In this document: positions 52,155 to 61,261 of the stretch, one piece after another
Numbering within the stretch: position 1 is the stretch's first letter
How the letters are laid out: each line of letters starts with the position of its first letter
Assembly (NCBI RefSeq): GCF_025950525.1
Contig: NZ_JAPDGS010000002.1
Coordinates: 1-64,000, forward strand
DNA from: Stagnihabitans lacustris
Lineage (GTDB): Bacteria; Pseudomonadota; Alphaproteobacteria; Rhodobacterales; Rhodobacteraceae
Reading direction: 5' to 3'
Length of the DNA: 64,000 nt
Translations under genes and position numbers: made by a program
The notes under the pieces: generated by a model
Seen by the model: only the letters and a program-made list of their open reading frames with translations
Databases searched by the model: none
Told to the model about the DNA's origin: nothing

Positions 52155-53286
52155 CCGCCGCCGCCCCGGACGCCAGCATCAGGACCCCGGCCCCCATGGC
52201 AATCGAGGCCTGCCAGCCCGCCGCATCCAGCACCAGGCCTCCGGTCAGCGACCCCAGCGCAATCGCGGTCTGGATCGCGGCCACCTGAAGCCCGCCACCG
52301 GCCTCGGTCTCCTGCGGCAAGGCGCGCGAGAGCCACAGGCCCCAGCCAATGGGAGCCGAGGCCGCCAGAAACCCCCAGGCCAGGAAAAGCCCGACCACGG
52401 CAGGCTGCGACGTGGCCGCAAAGACCAACCCCAGCGCGACCACGGCCATGAGCCCCGGCAGCACGACCAGCGGACGGAACAGGCTGCGCTTCAGGGCGCC
52501 TCCGACCCACCAAGACCCCACGACGCCCGACAGGCCCATCACCAAAAGGACGCCGGACAGGGCAGGCACGGAAAACCCCGAAACGCCCTCCAGCAAGGGG
52601 CGGACATAGGTAAAGACCACGAACTGCCCCATAAAGGCCAAAAGCGCCGCCAGATTGGCCAAGGCCACCTGAGGCCGGGCCAAAAGCCCCAGCGACCCTG
52701 TCCCGCGATGCGGACCCGAGGGCAGGGCGGGCAGGGTCCACCACAGCCAGCCCAGGGCCAGCCCGCCCAGGGGCGCGGCCACAAGGAAGGTGCCACGCCA
52801 GCCGATCCAGTCGCCCAAAGTGCTGGCGACCGGGGCCGCCACCGTGGTCGATACCGCCACGGCGGCGCCGATCATCGCAAGGCTGCGCGGCACATCGGCA
52901 GGGGCCACCAGACGCATGGTGACGGCGGTCGAAAACGACCAGAAGCCCCCGACCGCCACGCCCAAGACCGCGCGGCCCGCCATCAGCATCGCAAAGCTGG
53001 GCGCCAGCGCCACCATCAGACAGGACAGAACCAAGGCCGCCATCAGCCCCGCGACGACATGTTTGCGATCCCAACCCGCCGTCGCCTTCGAGATCGTCAG
53101 GCTGGTGATCACCGCAAACAGGCCCGAGATCGCAACGGCCTGGCCCGCCTGCCCCTCGGTCACGCCGAAATCCTGTGCCATGGGGGTCAGAAGGCTGACC
53201 GGCAGGAACTCGGTCCCCACCAGGACGGCGGCGCAAAAGGCGATGGCACGGGTGCCAGAGAAATTGGAGGCGGAAGATTGCGACAT
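52123..53286 (-). CDS. MFS transporter, DHA/sugar-efflux type
   Basis: 387 aa with 12 predicted membrane segments. The conserved loop motif is present as SKATAGWDRKHVVAGL after helix 2. It resembles AraJ/NepI-like sugar or drug efflux carriers. ATG 53286 is preceded by GGAGACCCCT. It may export a toxic intermediate or inducing sugar, but this is a guess. Confidence 0.87.
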   Translation of the reverse strand: MSQSSASNFSGTRAIAFCAAVLVGTEFLPVSLLTPMAQDFGVTEGQAGQAVAISGLFAVITSLTISKATAGWDRKHVVAGLMAALVLSCLMVALAPSFAMLMAGRAVLGVAVGGFWSFSTAVTMRLVAPADVPRSLAMIGAAVAVSTTVAAPVASTLGDWIGWRGTFLVAAPLGGLALGWLWWTLPALPSGPHRGTGSLGLLARPQVALANLAALLAFMGQFVVFTYVRPLLEGVSGFSVPALSGVLLVMGLSGVVGSWWVGGALKRSLFRPLVVLPGLMAVVALGLVFAATSQPAVVGLFLAWGFLAASAPIGWGLWLSRALPQETEAGGGLQVAAIQTAIALGSLTGGLVLDAAGWQASIAMGAGVLMLASGAAAVTALQFRRAK

Positions 53287-53530
53287 AGGGGTCTCCTTGC
53301 GCGTCCCATAGCAGCCCTGAAAGCCCGCCGTTACCCCTCGCCGCCCGTTTGCACCTATCGTCCCCCCGCATGAATGGCCTTCTATGCCGCATCGCGCTTT
53401 GCAGCAAAAGTGAAGGTCTTTGTCCTTTCTGGCGCATATCCGCCCGGCAGCCCTGCGCCTATAGTCAGGCCGGGCGCGCCGGACTTGGCGCGAGGAGAAC
53501 ACCCTTTGAAAAAAGGGAAAGGGAGAGACG

Positions 53531-54274
53531 ATGGCGCAGCTTGTGGGAAAGAATGTCCTGATCACCGGGGCTTTGGGGTCGATCGGCCGGGCCTTGGTCG
53601 CCCGCTATGCCATCGAGGGCGCCACCGTAATCGCGCTGGACCTGCCGTCGATTGCCGATGCGCAAAAGACGCTGGACGCGATTGCGCCGGGGATAAGGTT
53701 TGTCGGCTGTGACCTTGGCAACCTGGCCGAGCTTGAGGCCACGGCCACCGCCCTGACCGAAGAGATCGGCGGTGTCGACGTCCTCGTGAACAACGCGGCG
53801 CTGGTGATCTTCAAGCAGCACGACGAATTCACGCTTCAGGAATACGAGGATCAGATGCGGGTCAACTCGACCGCTGTCTTTGTTCTGTCGCGGATCTGTT
53901 CCAAGCACATGAAGGCCAAGAAATACGGCAAGATCGTCAACATCACCTCCTTGACGCTGACCGGACGCTGGGCGGGCTATGTGCCCTATATCGCCTCCAA
54001 GGGGGCCATGTATGGGCTGATCAAGGGTCTGGCGCGGGAATTGGGCGAATGGCTGATCAACGTCAACGGCATCTCTCCGGGGGCTGTGGTGTCCGAGGCC
54101 GAGTTCCGCGACCGCGGCGACAAGCGCGAAGAATACCACCAGTGGGTCCTGTCCAACCAAAGCGTCAAGCGCCGGATCGAGACGGTGGATATCGCCAACC
54201 TCGCGGTGTTCCTGTCGACGGCGCAATCCGACCTGATCACCGGGCAGAACATCCAGATCGACGGCGGCATGTGA
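53531..54274 (+). CDS. SDR-family oxidoreductase
   Basis: 247 aa with TGALGSIGRALVA, NNAALVIFK and YIASKGAMYG. The segment SVKRRIETVDIANLAVFL is typical of sugar or acyl SDRs. AAAGGGAGAGACG precedes the ATG as ribosome-binding site. It is directly joined to the SMP-30 gene (stop TGA, then ATG with no gap), suggesting it makes the lactone that the next enzyme opens, as in aldose dehydrogenase/lactonase pairs. Confidence 0.87.
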   Translation: MAQLVGKNVLITGALGSIGRALVARYAIEGATVIALDLPSIADAQKTLDAIAPGIRFVGCDLGNLAELEATATALTEEIGGVDVLVNNAALVIFKQHDEFTLQEYEDQMRVNSTAVFVLSRICSKHMKAKKYGKIVNITSLTLTGRWAGYVPYIASKGAMYGLIKGLARELGEWLINVNGISPGAVVSEAEFRDRGDKREEYHQWVLSNQSVKRRIETVDIANLAVFLSTAQSDLITGQNIQIDGGM

Positions 54275-55099
54275 ATGCGTGACCATCAAGCGACCCGCCT
54301 GGCCGATGGCTTTATTTTCCTGGAGGGTCCGAAGTGGCACGACGGGAAGCTTTGGGTGTCGGATGTGTTCGACCACAAGGTCTATCGCATCGCGCCTGAT
54401 GGCTCCCGGGAGGTGATGTGCCAAGTGCCGCACCGGCCCTCGGGCTTGGGGTTCCTGCCCGATGGGACGCCAGTTGTGGCCTCGTCCAAGGATCACCGGA
54501 TTTACCGGATCATCGGGGGCGCCTTGGTCGAACATGCCGACCTGACGGGCCATGCGACGGGCGATGTGAACGACTTTGCCGTGGATGCGCAGGGGCGGAT
54601 CTATGTTGGCAATTTCGGCTATGATTATGACGCGGGCGATCCGCGGCGGACGACGCATATCCACCGGGTCGATCTTGATGGCAGCGTAACCGTGGCGGCC
54701 AGTGAGGTCGATTTCCCCAACGGGATGGTCATCATCGACCAGGGCAAGACCCTGATCGTGGCCGAGACCTGGGAGAGCCGCTTGACCGCCTTTGACCTGG
54801 AGGACGGCGTGCTGTCGAACCGTCGGGTCTTTGCCGACCTTGGGCATCGCCAGCCCGATGGCATCTGCGCCGATGCCCAGGGCGCGATCTGGACCGGCTG
54901 TTTCAACACCGGCGAATTCCTGCGCGTGACGCGGGAGGGTATCACCGACCGCGTGGCCTTTGACGGCTGCGGGGTGTCCTGTGTGATTGCCGACCATACC
55001 CTTTATATGACCGTCTATTGCGGCCCGGTGGCCGATCTGGTGGCCGGACAGCGCAAGGCTGCGGTCTTTACCTTGCCCGTGGATGTCGGCGCGATTTGA
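54275..55099 (+). CDS. SMP-30/gluconolactonase-family protein
   Basis: 274 aa six-bladed beta-propeller. Metal/catalytic residues are in FLEGPKWHDGKLWVSDV (Glu), VDFPNGMVI (Asn), and HRQPDGICADAQG (Asp), the standard set of lactonases. Family members hydrolyse sugar or other lactones. It is coupled to the SDR upstream; the next gene follows after 90 bp. Confidence 0.87.
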   Translation: MRDHQATRLADGFIFLEGPKWHDGKLWVSDVFDHKVYRIAPDGSREVMCQVPHRPSGLGFLPDGTPVVASSKDHRIYRIIGGALVEHADLTGHATGDVNDFAVDAQGRIYVGNFGYDYDAGDPRRTTHIHRVDLDGSVTVAASEVDFPNGMVIIDQGKTLIVAETWESRLTAFDLEDGVLSNRRVFADLGHRQPDGICADAQGAIWTGCFNTGEFLRVTREGITDRVAFDGCGVSCVIADHTLYMTVYCGPVADLVAGQRKAAVFTLPVDVGAI

Positions 55100-55189
55100 A
55101 CGGCTGATGCAAAGATAACCGCCATACCATGGCGCTACCCGCCGGGCCGCGATGTGTGGCAGGACAGGGGAACAGTCAAAGGAGACCCC

Positions 55190-56182
55190 ATGCAACTATC
55201 GCTGGATCAGGCGCGCCAACTGGCGGTCGATGTGCTGACCTCTCATGGGATGCCCAAGGATCATGCCGGCATCGTGGCCGATCATCTGGTGGATGCGGCA
55301 GGGGCAGGCCATGCCTTTGCGGGCCTGCCGCGCGTCATGGCTTTGGTCAACCACATGGCCGATCATCCGCCGGGCAGGCCCATCACCGTGACCGACAAAT
55401 CCGCCAGTTCGGCGGTGATCGACGGGGCGGGGAACAATGGCTATGTCACCTCGCTGATCGGGATCGACAAGGCGATCGACCTGGCCCGCAAGACCGGGGT
55501 CGGCGTCGTGGGCATCCGCGACACCTGGTTCAGCGGGCGGCTGGCCTATTACGTCGAACGCGCCGCAAGGGCGGGCTTCATGGCGCTGCACACCGCCAGC
55601 ACTCAGGCGCGGGTGGCGCCCTCGGGCGGGATCGACCGGGTCTTTGGCACCAATCCAGTGGCCTTTGCCTTCCCCTGCGACCCCGAACCGCTCGTCATCG
55701 ACTTTGGCACCGCGCAGACGACCTGGGGCAATGTTTTGCTCCGCCAAAAGCTGGGCGAGGCTTTGGAGCCTGGCATGGCGGTGGATGCCACGGGCAACCC
55801 GACGCTGGACCCTGGCGCCGCCCTGACCGGAGCCTTCATGCCCTGGGGCGGGCATCGCGGCTATGGGCTGGCCTTGGTGGTGCAGGTTCTGGCCATCATG
55901 GCGGGCGGCAAGATGGTGGCCGAAGAGGTCACGGACAGCGGCTTTTTCTTCCTCGTCATCGACCCGGCCTTGCTGGGGGCTGCCGATGACTTCCGCGCGC
56001 AGGTCGGCGCGCTGGTCGCCCATATCGAGGCCTCTCGCCCCATGCCGGGTGGCGCAGCCGTCCGCGTCCCGGGGCGCGGCAGTCTGGCCAAGCGGGCCAA
56101 GGCACAGGCCCGGGGCATGATCGAGGTCGATCAGGCGGTTTACGACACCTTGATGGCCCTGCGCCACGGCCCCAAAGCATAG
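55190..56182 (+). CDS. malate/L-sulfolactate dehydrogenase-family (Ldh2) oxidoreductase
   Basis: 330 aa of the type II malate/lactate dehydrogenase fold (NADP-binding without a Rossmann motif). Landmarks are LVDAAGAGHAFAGLPRV, GNNGYVTSLIGIDKAI, TASTQARVAPSGG, FGTNPVAFAFP and WGGHRGYGLALVVQVL. It oxidises a 2-hydroxyacid or reduces a 2-oxoacid. AAAGGAGACCCC precedes ATG 55190. It starts an operon with the SDR, YciI and dehydrogenase genes that follow. Confidence 0.88.
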   Translation: MQLSLDQARQLAVDVLTSHGMPKDHAGIVADHLVDAAGAGHAFAGLPRVMALVNHMADHPPGRPITVTDKSASSAVIDGAGNNGYVTSLIGIDKAIDLARKTGVGVVGIRDTWFSGRLAYYVERAARAGFMALHTASTQARVAPSGGIDRVFGTNPVAFAFPCDPEPLVIDFGTAQTTWGNVLLRQKLGEALEPGMAVDATGNPTLDPGAALTGAFMPWGGHRGYGLALVVQVLAIMAGGKMVAEEVTDSGFFFLVIDPALLGAADDFRAQVGALVAHIEASRPMPGGAAVRVPGRGSLAKRAKAQARGMIEVDQAVYDTLMALRHGPKA

Positions 56183-56191
56183 GAGCGGGAC

Positions 56192-56977
56192 ATGAGACTG
56201 AAGGACAAGGTTGCGATCATCACCGGAGGCGCCTCGGGCATCGGCAAGGCGGCCGCGGACCTCTTCGGGGCCGAGGGCGCGATTCTGGTCATAGCCGACC
56301 TGAGCCCGGCCAATATCGCGACGGCTTTGGCCGATCTGCACGGTCGCGGCATCCGCGCCGTGGGGCAGGTCTGCGATGTGTCGGATCAGGCGCAAACGCA
56401 GGTCATGGCGGCCGAGGTCGTCCGGCAATTCGGCCGCATCGACATTCTGGTGAACAACGCAGGCATCTCACGCTATCGCCCCTTTGCCACGGCAACCGGT
56501 GAGGATTGGGACGCCGTGTTGAATGTCGACCTGAAGGGCGTGTTCTTTTGCGCCCAGGCGGTTGCGCCCCAGATGCGGGCACAGAAATACGGGCGGATCG
56601 TCAATATCTCTTCGGCTTTGGGCACCGGGGCGGCACCGCATGGCACGGCGGGGTCCCCGGGGGGATCGGCGGCCTATGCCTCGGCCAAGGCGGGGGTGGG
56701 GATGCTGACCAAGACTTTGGCCCGCGAATTGGGCCCCGATGGCGTGACGGTGAATTGCGTGGCGCCGGGGACATTCCTGACCGGGATCAGCAGTTCGACC
56801 CGCACCCCGGAACAGGTGCAAGAGCATCTGGATTACCGCAAGAAAACCGTCGTCCTTGGCCGGATCGGCACGCTGGACGAACTCGCCAGCACGATCCTCT
56901 TCTTTGCCAGCGACGATGCCAGCTATGTCACCGGTCACACGCTTCACGTCGATGGCGGCCGTTCGGACCGCATGTAA
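56192..56977 (+). CDS. SDR-family oxidoreductase
   Basis: 261 aa, TGGASGIGKAAADLF, NNAGISRYR, Ser in NISSALGTG, and YASAKAGVG. 9 bp after the Ldh2-type gene with GGAGCGG as ribosome-binding site. The substrate is unknown; it is probably in the same pathway as its operon partners. Confidence 0.88.
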   Translation: MRLKDKVAIITGGASGIGKAAADLFGAEGAILVIADLSPANIATALADLHGRGIRAVGQVCDVSDQAQTQVMAAEVVRQFGRIDILVNNAGISRYRPFATATGEDWDAVLNVDLKGVFFCAQAVAPQMRAQKYGRIVNISSALGTGAAPHGTAGSPGGSAAYASAKAGVGMLTKTLARELGPDGVTVNCVAPGTFLTGISSSTRTPEQVQEHLDYRKKTVVLGRIGTLDELASTILFFASDDASYVTGHTLHVDGGRSDRM

Positions 56978-56987
56978 GGAACCCCCG

Positions 56988-57290
56988 ATGCTGTATTCGA
57001 TCTATTGCGAAGATGCCGAGAACACCCATGACCTGCGCGCCCAGCATCTGGTGGAACACCGCGCCTATCTGGACCTGTTCGCGGACAAGATCTTTTTCTC
57101 GGGCCCCCTGCAGTCCGATGATGCGGCGACCGCCCATGGCAGCCTGTTCATCCTGAACGTGGCAGACCGTGCCGAGGCCGAGGCCTATATCCACAACGAG
57201 GTCTTCTACAAAGCCGGCATCTTTGCCAAGGTCACAATCCGCCGGATGCGCAAGGGCCGCTATAACCCGGCGCTGATCGAAGGGCTGTGA
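56988..57290 (+). CDS. YciI-family protein, 100 aa
   Basis: A small ferredoxin-like alpha/beta barrel. YSIYCEDAENTHDLRAQHLVEH is the family's start with its conserved His-x5-H type residues, and IFFSGPLQSDD then VFYKAGIFAKV complete the fold. YciI-like proteins often act as lyases/dehalogenase-like or muconolactone-isomerase-like helpers. It overlaps the next gene (GTGA). Confidence 0.82.
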   Translation: MLYSIYCEDAENTHDLRAQHLVEHRAYLDLFADKIFFSGPLQSDDAATAHGSLFILNVADRAEAEAYIHNEVFYKAGIFAKVTIRRMRKGRYNPALIEGL

Positions 57291-58555
57291 CTTTGCGGAT
57301 CGGCTATCTGGGGCTGGGGGCGATGGGCGGGGCCTTGGCCACGCATCTGCTGGGGCAGGACCTGACGGTCTGCGACCGCAACCCGGCGGCGGTGGCGGGT
57401 TTGGTGGCGCGGGGCGCCAAGGCGGCCCGTCCTGCCGATCTGGCGCGGGGGTGCGATGTGATCCTCATGTGCCTGCCGCGCACGTCCGATGTGCGGGATG
57501 CGCTGTTTGCTCCGGGTGGTCTGGCCGAGGGTCTGGCCCCCGGCAAGCTGGTCATCGACCAAACCTCCGGCAACCCCGAGGCCACGGCGCTGATTGCCGA
57601 TGACCTGGCGCGCCTGGGTGTGATGATGATGGATGCCCCGGTCAGCGGTGGTATCCCTGCGGCGCAGGCGGGCAAGGTGACGATCATCGCCTCGGGGGCA
57701 CTCGCTGCCTGGGAGAGGGCTGAGCCGATCCTTCGGGCGCTCAGCGACAAGGTCTTTCATTGCAGCCCAAGGGTCGGCGATGGCCAGGCGCTGAAGCTGG
57801 TGAACAATGCCATCGGCGCGGGCTACCGCATGGCCACGCTGGAACTGGTGGCGCTGGGTCGGGCGGCGGGCTTGGGACTGGCGCCCCTGGTCGCCATGCT
57901 GAACGCGGGCCCAGCCGCGAATTTCACCAGCCGCAACATGCTGGCCGGATTGGTCGAGGGGCGGTCCACCACGAATTTCGCGCTGTCCCTGATGGTCAAG
58001 GACCTGAACGAGGCCCTCACCTTGGGCACGGCCACCGGGTCGGCCATGCCCCTGACGGCGGGGGCGCGCGGCGTGATGCAGGTGGGGCTGCACCTGATGG
58101 GGCCGGGCGCCAAGCTGGACGACGTGATCCCGCTGACGGAGCGCCTCTCCGGCGTAACCCTGACGGGCGACGGGTCTGCCGACACCGCCCTGATGGCTCA
58201 GATCGAATTGGCCTGCGTCACCTGCAACCTGATCGCCATCAGCGAATGTGTCGCCATGGGGCTGCGCTATGGACTTTCAGGGCCGGAAATGGCGCGGATC
58301 TTGGCTGTGGGCAGCGCCTGGAGCGCGGTGATCGACGATATCTTGCCCGCCATGGCCGAAGGACGCTCGGCCCAATTGCGCTGGACCTTGCCCGAGGCAG
58401 AGGCGGCCTTGTCCGCGCTTCAGGACCGTGCGGCGGGGCTGGGCCTGCCAATGCTCTTGACCCAGACCGCCCTGGCCTTTGTGCAGGACGCGCGGTCGTG
58501 GCTGGGACCAAAGGCCAATCTGGGGCAACTGACCTTTGGCTATGATCAGGCCTAG
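57287..58555 (+). CDS. 6-phosphogluconate/3-hydroxyisobutyrate dehydrogenase-type enzyme with extra C-terminal domain
   Basis: 422 aa, against about 290-300 for the family. Residues 1-290 are a normal member: GYLGLGAMGGALATHLL, DAPVSGGIPAAQAG, and Lys in DGQALKLVNNAIG. Residues about 300-420 look like a second copy of the helical NAD_binding_11 dimer domain (AQIELACVTCNLIAISECVA then MGLRYGLSGPEMARIL). The start is GTG 57287, overlapping the YciI stop. Its last 4 bp overlap the convergent racemase-like gene. Confidence 0.85.
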   Translation: MTLRIGYLGLGAMGGALATHLLGQDLTVCDRNPAAVAGLVARGAKAARPADLARGCDVILMCLPRTSDVRDALFAPGGLAEGLAPGKLVIDQTSGNPEATALIADDLARLGVMMMDAPVSGGIPAAQAGKVTIIASGALAAWERAEPILRALSDKVFHCSPRVGDGQALKLVNNAIGAGYRMATLELVALGRAAGLGLAPLVAMLNAGPAANFTSRNMLAGLVEGRSTTNFALSLMVKDLNEALTLGTATGSAMPLTAGARGVMQVGLHLMGPGAKLDDVIPLTERLSGVTLTGDGSADTALMAQIELACVTCNLIAISECVAMGLRYGLSGPEMARILAVGSAWSAVIDDILPAMAEGRSAQLRWTLPEAEAALSALQDRAAGLGLPMLLTQTALAFVQDARSWLGPKANLGQLTFGYDQA

Positions 58556-59358
58556 ACCGCGCCCGGATAGACGCCCGCCCCATAGGCCGCCCGCACATCG
58601 GCCAAAATCCGACCCGTGGGCGGCGCATAGGTCAGGCGTTTGCTGGTAAACACCCCCGTAAGCGCCCGCATCTGCACCGCCATCTCGGCGGTTTTCACCA
58701 GGGCCGCGATGCCGTTCAGCACCGGGGCGCCATCGACCTCGGCCACACCGCCCTCGATCAGCGTGGCCATCAGGCTGCCACCGGCGGGGATCAGCACCTC
58801 GGCCCCCTTGTCCAGCGCACCCCGGGCCACGGCGCGGAACTGATCCACGATCCCCGCCCGCACATCGGCATCCTGCAAGGCCAGATCGAAGACCCCCGGC
58901 CGTTCGACCGTCATCATCTCGACCGAGACCATCCGGCCTTCCAACCCCTGCAGCTTGATTGCTTCGATCACGCGGCGGTTGAACTTGGGGTTCACATTGA
59001 TCAACGAAAAACTCGGCCCCATCAGACAGGCCATCTGGACCGCGCTTTCCGACAGGCCAAGCACGGGAATGTTCAGAAGCTCGCGCAGCTCATGCAGGCC
59101 GGGTTGAAAGATATTGCCGATCAGGAAGGCGTCATAGCCCTCGGCCTCGGCGCGCAAGCCGTTTTCCAGAACCTCGGCCGTGTCCTGAAATTCAAGATAG
59201 CGGTATTGGTCGGCCACGGCGCGGTGGGGGGCCAGACCAAAGACATCAATCGTCGTGCCCGGCGCCGCCGCCGCCGCGATCAGCTTTTGCAGGACCTGCC
59301 CATAATGGCCGGTCTTTGATCCCCGCGACATGCCAAGGGTTTGATAGAACAAGCGCAT
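58552..59358 (-). CDS. Asp/Glu racemase superfamily protein lacking the catalytic cysteines
   Basis: 268 aa, of the hydantoin-racemase/HupH-like branch. The fold is recognisable (GYDAFLIGNIFQPGLHELRE, LSESAVQMACLMG, GAEVLIPAGGSLMATL). However, the two positions that usually hold Cys are Asn in IGNIFQPG and Gly in PAGGSLMA, so ordinary two-base racemisation is unlikely. CAGGAGGGACCC precedes ATG 59358. It is divergent from the flavin monooxygenase operon. A non-racemase isomerase or decarboxylase role is possible. Confidence 0.75.
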   Translation of the reverse strand: MRLFYQTLGMSRGSKTGHYGQVLQKLIAAAAAPGTTIDVFGLAPHRAVADQYRYLEFQDTAEVLENGLRAEAEGYDAFLIGNIFQPGLHELRELLNIPVLGLSESAVQMACLMGPSFSLINVNPKFNRRVIEAIKLQGLEGRMVSVEMMTVERPGVFDLALQDADVRAGIVDQFRAVARGALDKGAEVLIPAGGSLMATLIEGGVAEVDGAPVLNGIAALVKTAEMAVQMRALTGVFTSKRLTYAPPTGRILADVRAAYGAGVYPGAV

Positions 59359-59512
59359 GGGTCCCTCCTGTGTTCCCCCTGTCATCCGCCCGCGCCCCCC
59401 CTTTGGTCAATGGGGTGATCTTTGCATCTGGCGTCAAATAGCTTCGCTTCCTGTCCCGTATCCGACCGGGGTCCGCATCCCTAATCCTGTGGGCCAAAGC
59501 GGAGGGGCAGCA

Positions 59513-61261
59513 ATGAACGACATCAGCCAGGGTGCCATGACCGAGACCCAATGCGTCGTGCGGTGGTTGGCGGCGTTTGAAGCGGCGCTGACGGCGGGTG
59601 ACGCTGAAGCGCTTCGCCGCATCCTGGGCGCGCAGGTCCATTGGCGCGACCTGATGGCGCTGACCTGGACGATCACGCCGCATGACGATGTTGACAGCGC
59701 CGTGGCGGGGCTCTTGGCGGCGCAAGCCAAAATGCAGGCGCACAGCTTCCGTCTGGCCGAGACGCGGACCGCGCCGCGCCGGGTGACGCGCCATGGCACG
59801 GCCTCGATCGAGGCGTTCTTTTCGTTTGAAACCACCTTTGCGCGCTGTTCCGGCACCTTGCGGCTTTTGGCCGATGCGCCGGACCGGGCTTGGGTTCTGG
59901 CGACCAGTTTGGACGAGTTGAAGGGCCATGAAGAGCCCATCAACATGCGCCGCCCGGCCGGTTCGGCCTATTCTCGCAACTTTGGCGGCGACAACTGGAC
60001 GGATATCCGCGCCAAGAAGGCGGCCTTCACCGACCGCGACCCGGCGGTGCTGATCATCGGCGCCGGGCAGGCGGGGCTGGCGATTGCCGCGCGCCTGGGG
60101 CTCTTGGGCGTCGATACGCTGATCGTGGACAAGACCCCCCGCGTGGGCGATGTCTGGCGCAACCGCTATCACAGTCTGGCGCTGCACAATCAGGTCAAGC
60201 TGAACCACATGCCCTATCTGCCCTGGCCGCCGAACTGGCCGAAATATCTGCCCAAGGACATGATCGCGGGCTGGCTGGAAACCTATGCCTGGGCGATGGA
60301 ATGTAATGTCTGGACCAGCACGGAATTCCTTGGTGCGACCTATGACGAGGGCCGTTGGACGGTCACTCTGCGGCGCGAGGATGGCACGACACGGGTGATG
60401 AAGCCGCGCCATCTGGTCATGGCCAATGGCATCGCGGGCAAGCCGTTGAAGGCGCGGCTGCCGGGGCTGGACAGCTTCAAGGGCACGGTCCTGCACACGA
60501 ATGACTATGGCGAGGGCGCGAAATGGCGCGGCCGCAATGTCATTGTGGTGGGGGCGGGCACCAGCGGGCATGACGTGGCCCAAGACCTGCATGGCCATGG
60601 CGCCAAGGTCACGATGATCCAGCGCGGGGCGACCACGGTGGCCAGCATCAAGGCCGCGGGCCTGGTCCATTCGGTCTATTACGAAGAGGATATTCCGCTG
60701 GAGGATTGCGACGGGATTGCCATTGCCAGCAGCTATCCCCTGTTGGTCAAGGGTTATCAATCCGCCGTGGTCAAGATGAAGGAGATCGACCGCGATCTGC
60801 TTGATGGCCTGACGAAGGCCGGCTTCAAGCTGGACTTCGGCGCGGATGAGACCGGCCACCAGATGAAGTTCCGCCGCCGTCATGGCGGATACTACCTTGA
60901 CTGCGGCTGCTCCGAGTTGATCGCCAAGGGCGAGATCGCCGTGGTCCAGGCCGAAGACACCGACCACTATACCGCCGATGGCCTGCGCATGAAGGACGGC
61001 AGCACCCTGCAGGCCGATCTGGTGGTGACGGCAACCGGCTATCAAAGCCAGGAAACCGTGGTGCGTGAGATGCTGGGCGATGCCATCGCCGACCGTGTGG
61101 GCCAGATCTGGGGCATCGCGCCCAACGGCGAGATCGCCAATATGTTCGTGGCCACCCCGCAGCCCGGCCTTTGGTTCTCGGGTGGCGGTTTCGCCCATTG
61201 CCGGATTTACTCGCATTACATCGCGATGGGGATCAAACTGCGGGAAATGGGGCTGATCTGA
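59513..61261 (+). CDS. SnoaL-like domain fused to a flavin-containing monooxygenase
   Basis: 582 aa. Residues about 8-135 resemble a SnoaL/NTF2 domain (FEAALTAGDAEALRRIL). Residues 175-582 are a FAD/NADPH monooxygenase of the YUCCA/FMO type: FAD motif VLIIGAGQAGLAIAARLG, a middle NADP motif VIVVGAGTSGHDVAQDLHG, and VVTATGY near the end. GGAGGGG lies before ATG 59513. Such enzymes hydroxylate or Baeyer-Villiger-oxidise small organic substrates. It is the first gene of a five-gene operon ending beyond the window. Confidence 0.9.
   Translation: MNDISQGAMTETQCVVRWLAAFEAALTAGDAEALRRILGAQVHWRDLMALTWTITPHDDVDSAVAGLLAAQAKMQAHSFRLAETRTAPRRVTRHGTASIEAFFSFETTFARCSGTLRLLADAPDRAWVLATSLDELKGHEEPINMRRPAGSAYSRNFGGDNWTDIRAKKAAFTDRDPAVLIIGAGQAGLAIAARLGLLGVDTLIVDKTPRVGDVWRNRYHSLALHNQVKLNHMPYLPWPPNWPKYLPKDMIAGWLETYAWAMECNVWTSTEFLGATYDEGRWTVTLRREDGTTRVMKPRHLVMANGIAGKPLKARLPGLDSFKGTVLHTNDYGEGAKWRGRNVIVVGAGTSGHDVAQDLHGHGAKVTMIQRGATTVASIKAAGLVHSVYYEEDIPLEDCDGIAIASSYPLLVKGYQSAVVKMKEIDRDLLDGLTKAGFKLDFGADETGHQMKFRRRHGGYYLDCGCSELIAKGEIAVVQAEDTDHYTADGLRMKDGSTLQADLVVTATGYQSQETVVREMLGDAIADRVGQIWGIAPNGEIANMFVATPQPGLWFSGGGFAHCRIYSHYIAMGIKLREMGLI

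Noticed and set aside
55112..55140. A further LysR-type site (CCATA-N9-TACCC) before the Ldh2-type gene
   Set aside because: Only one arm matches; the other departs from copies A-C, so chance similarity is likely.
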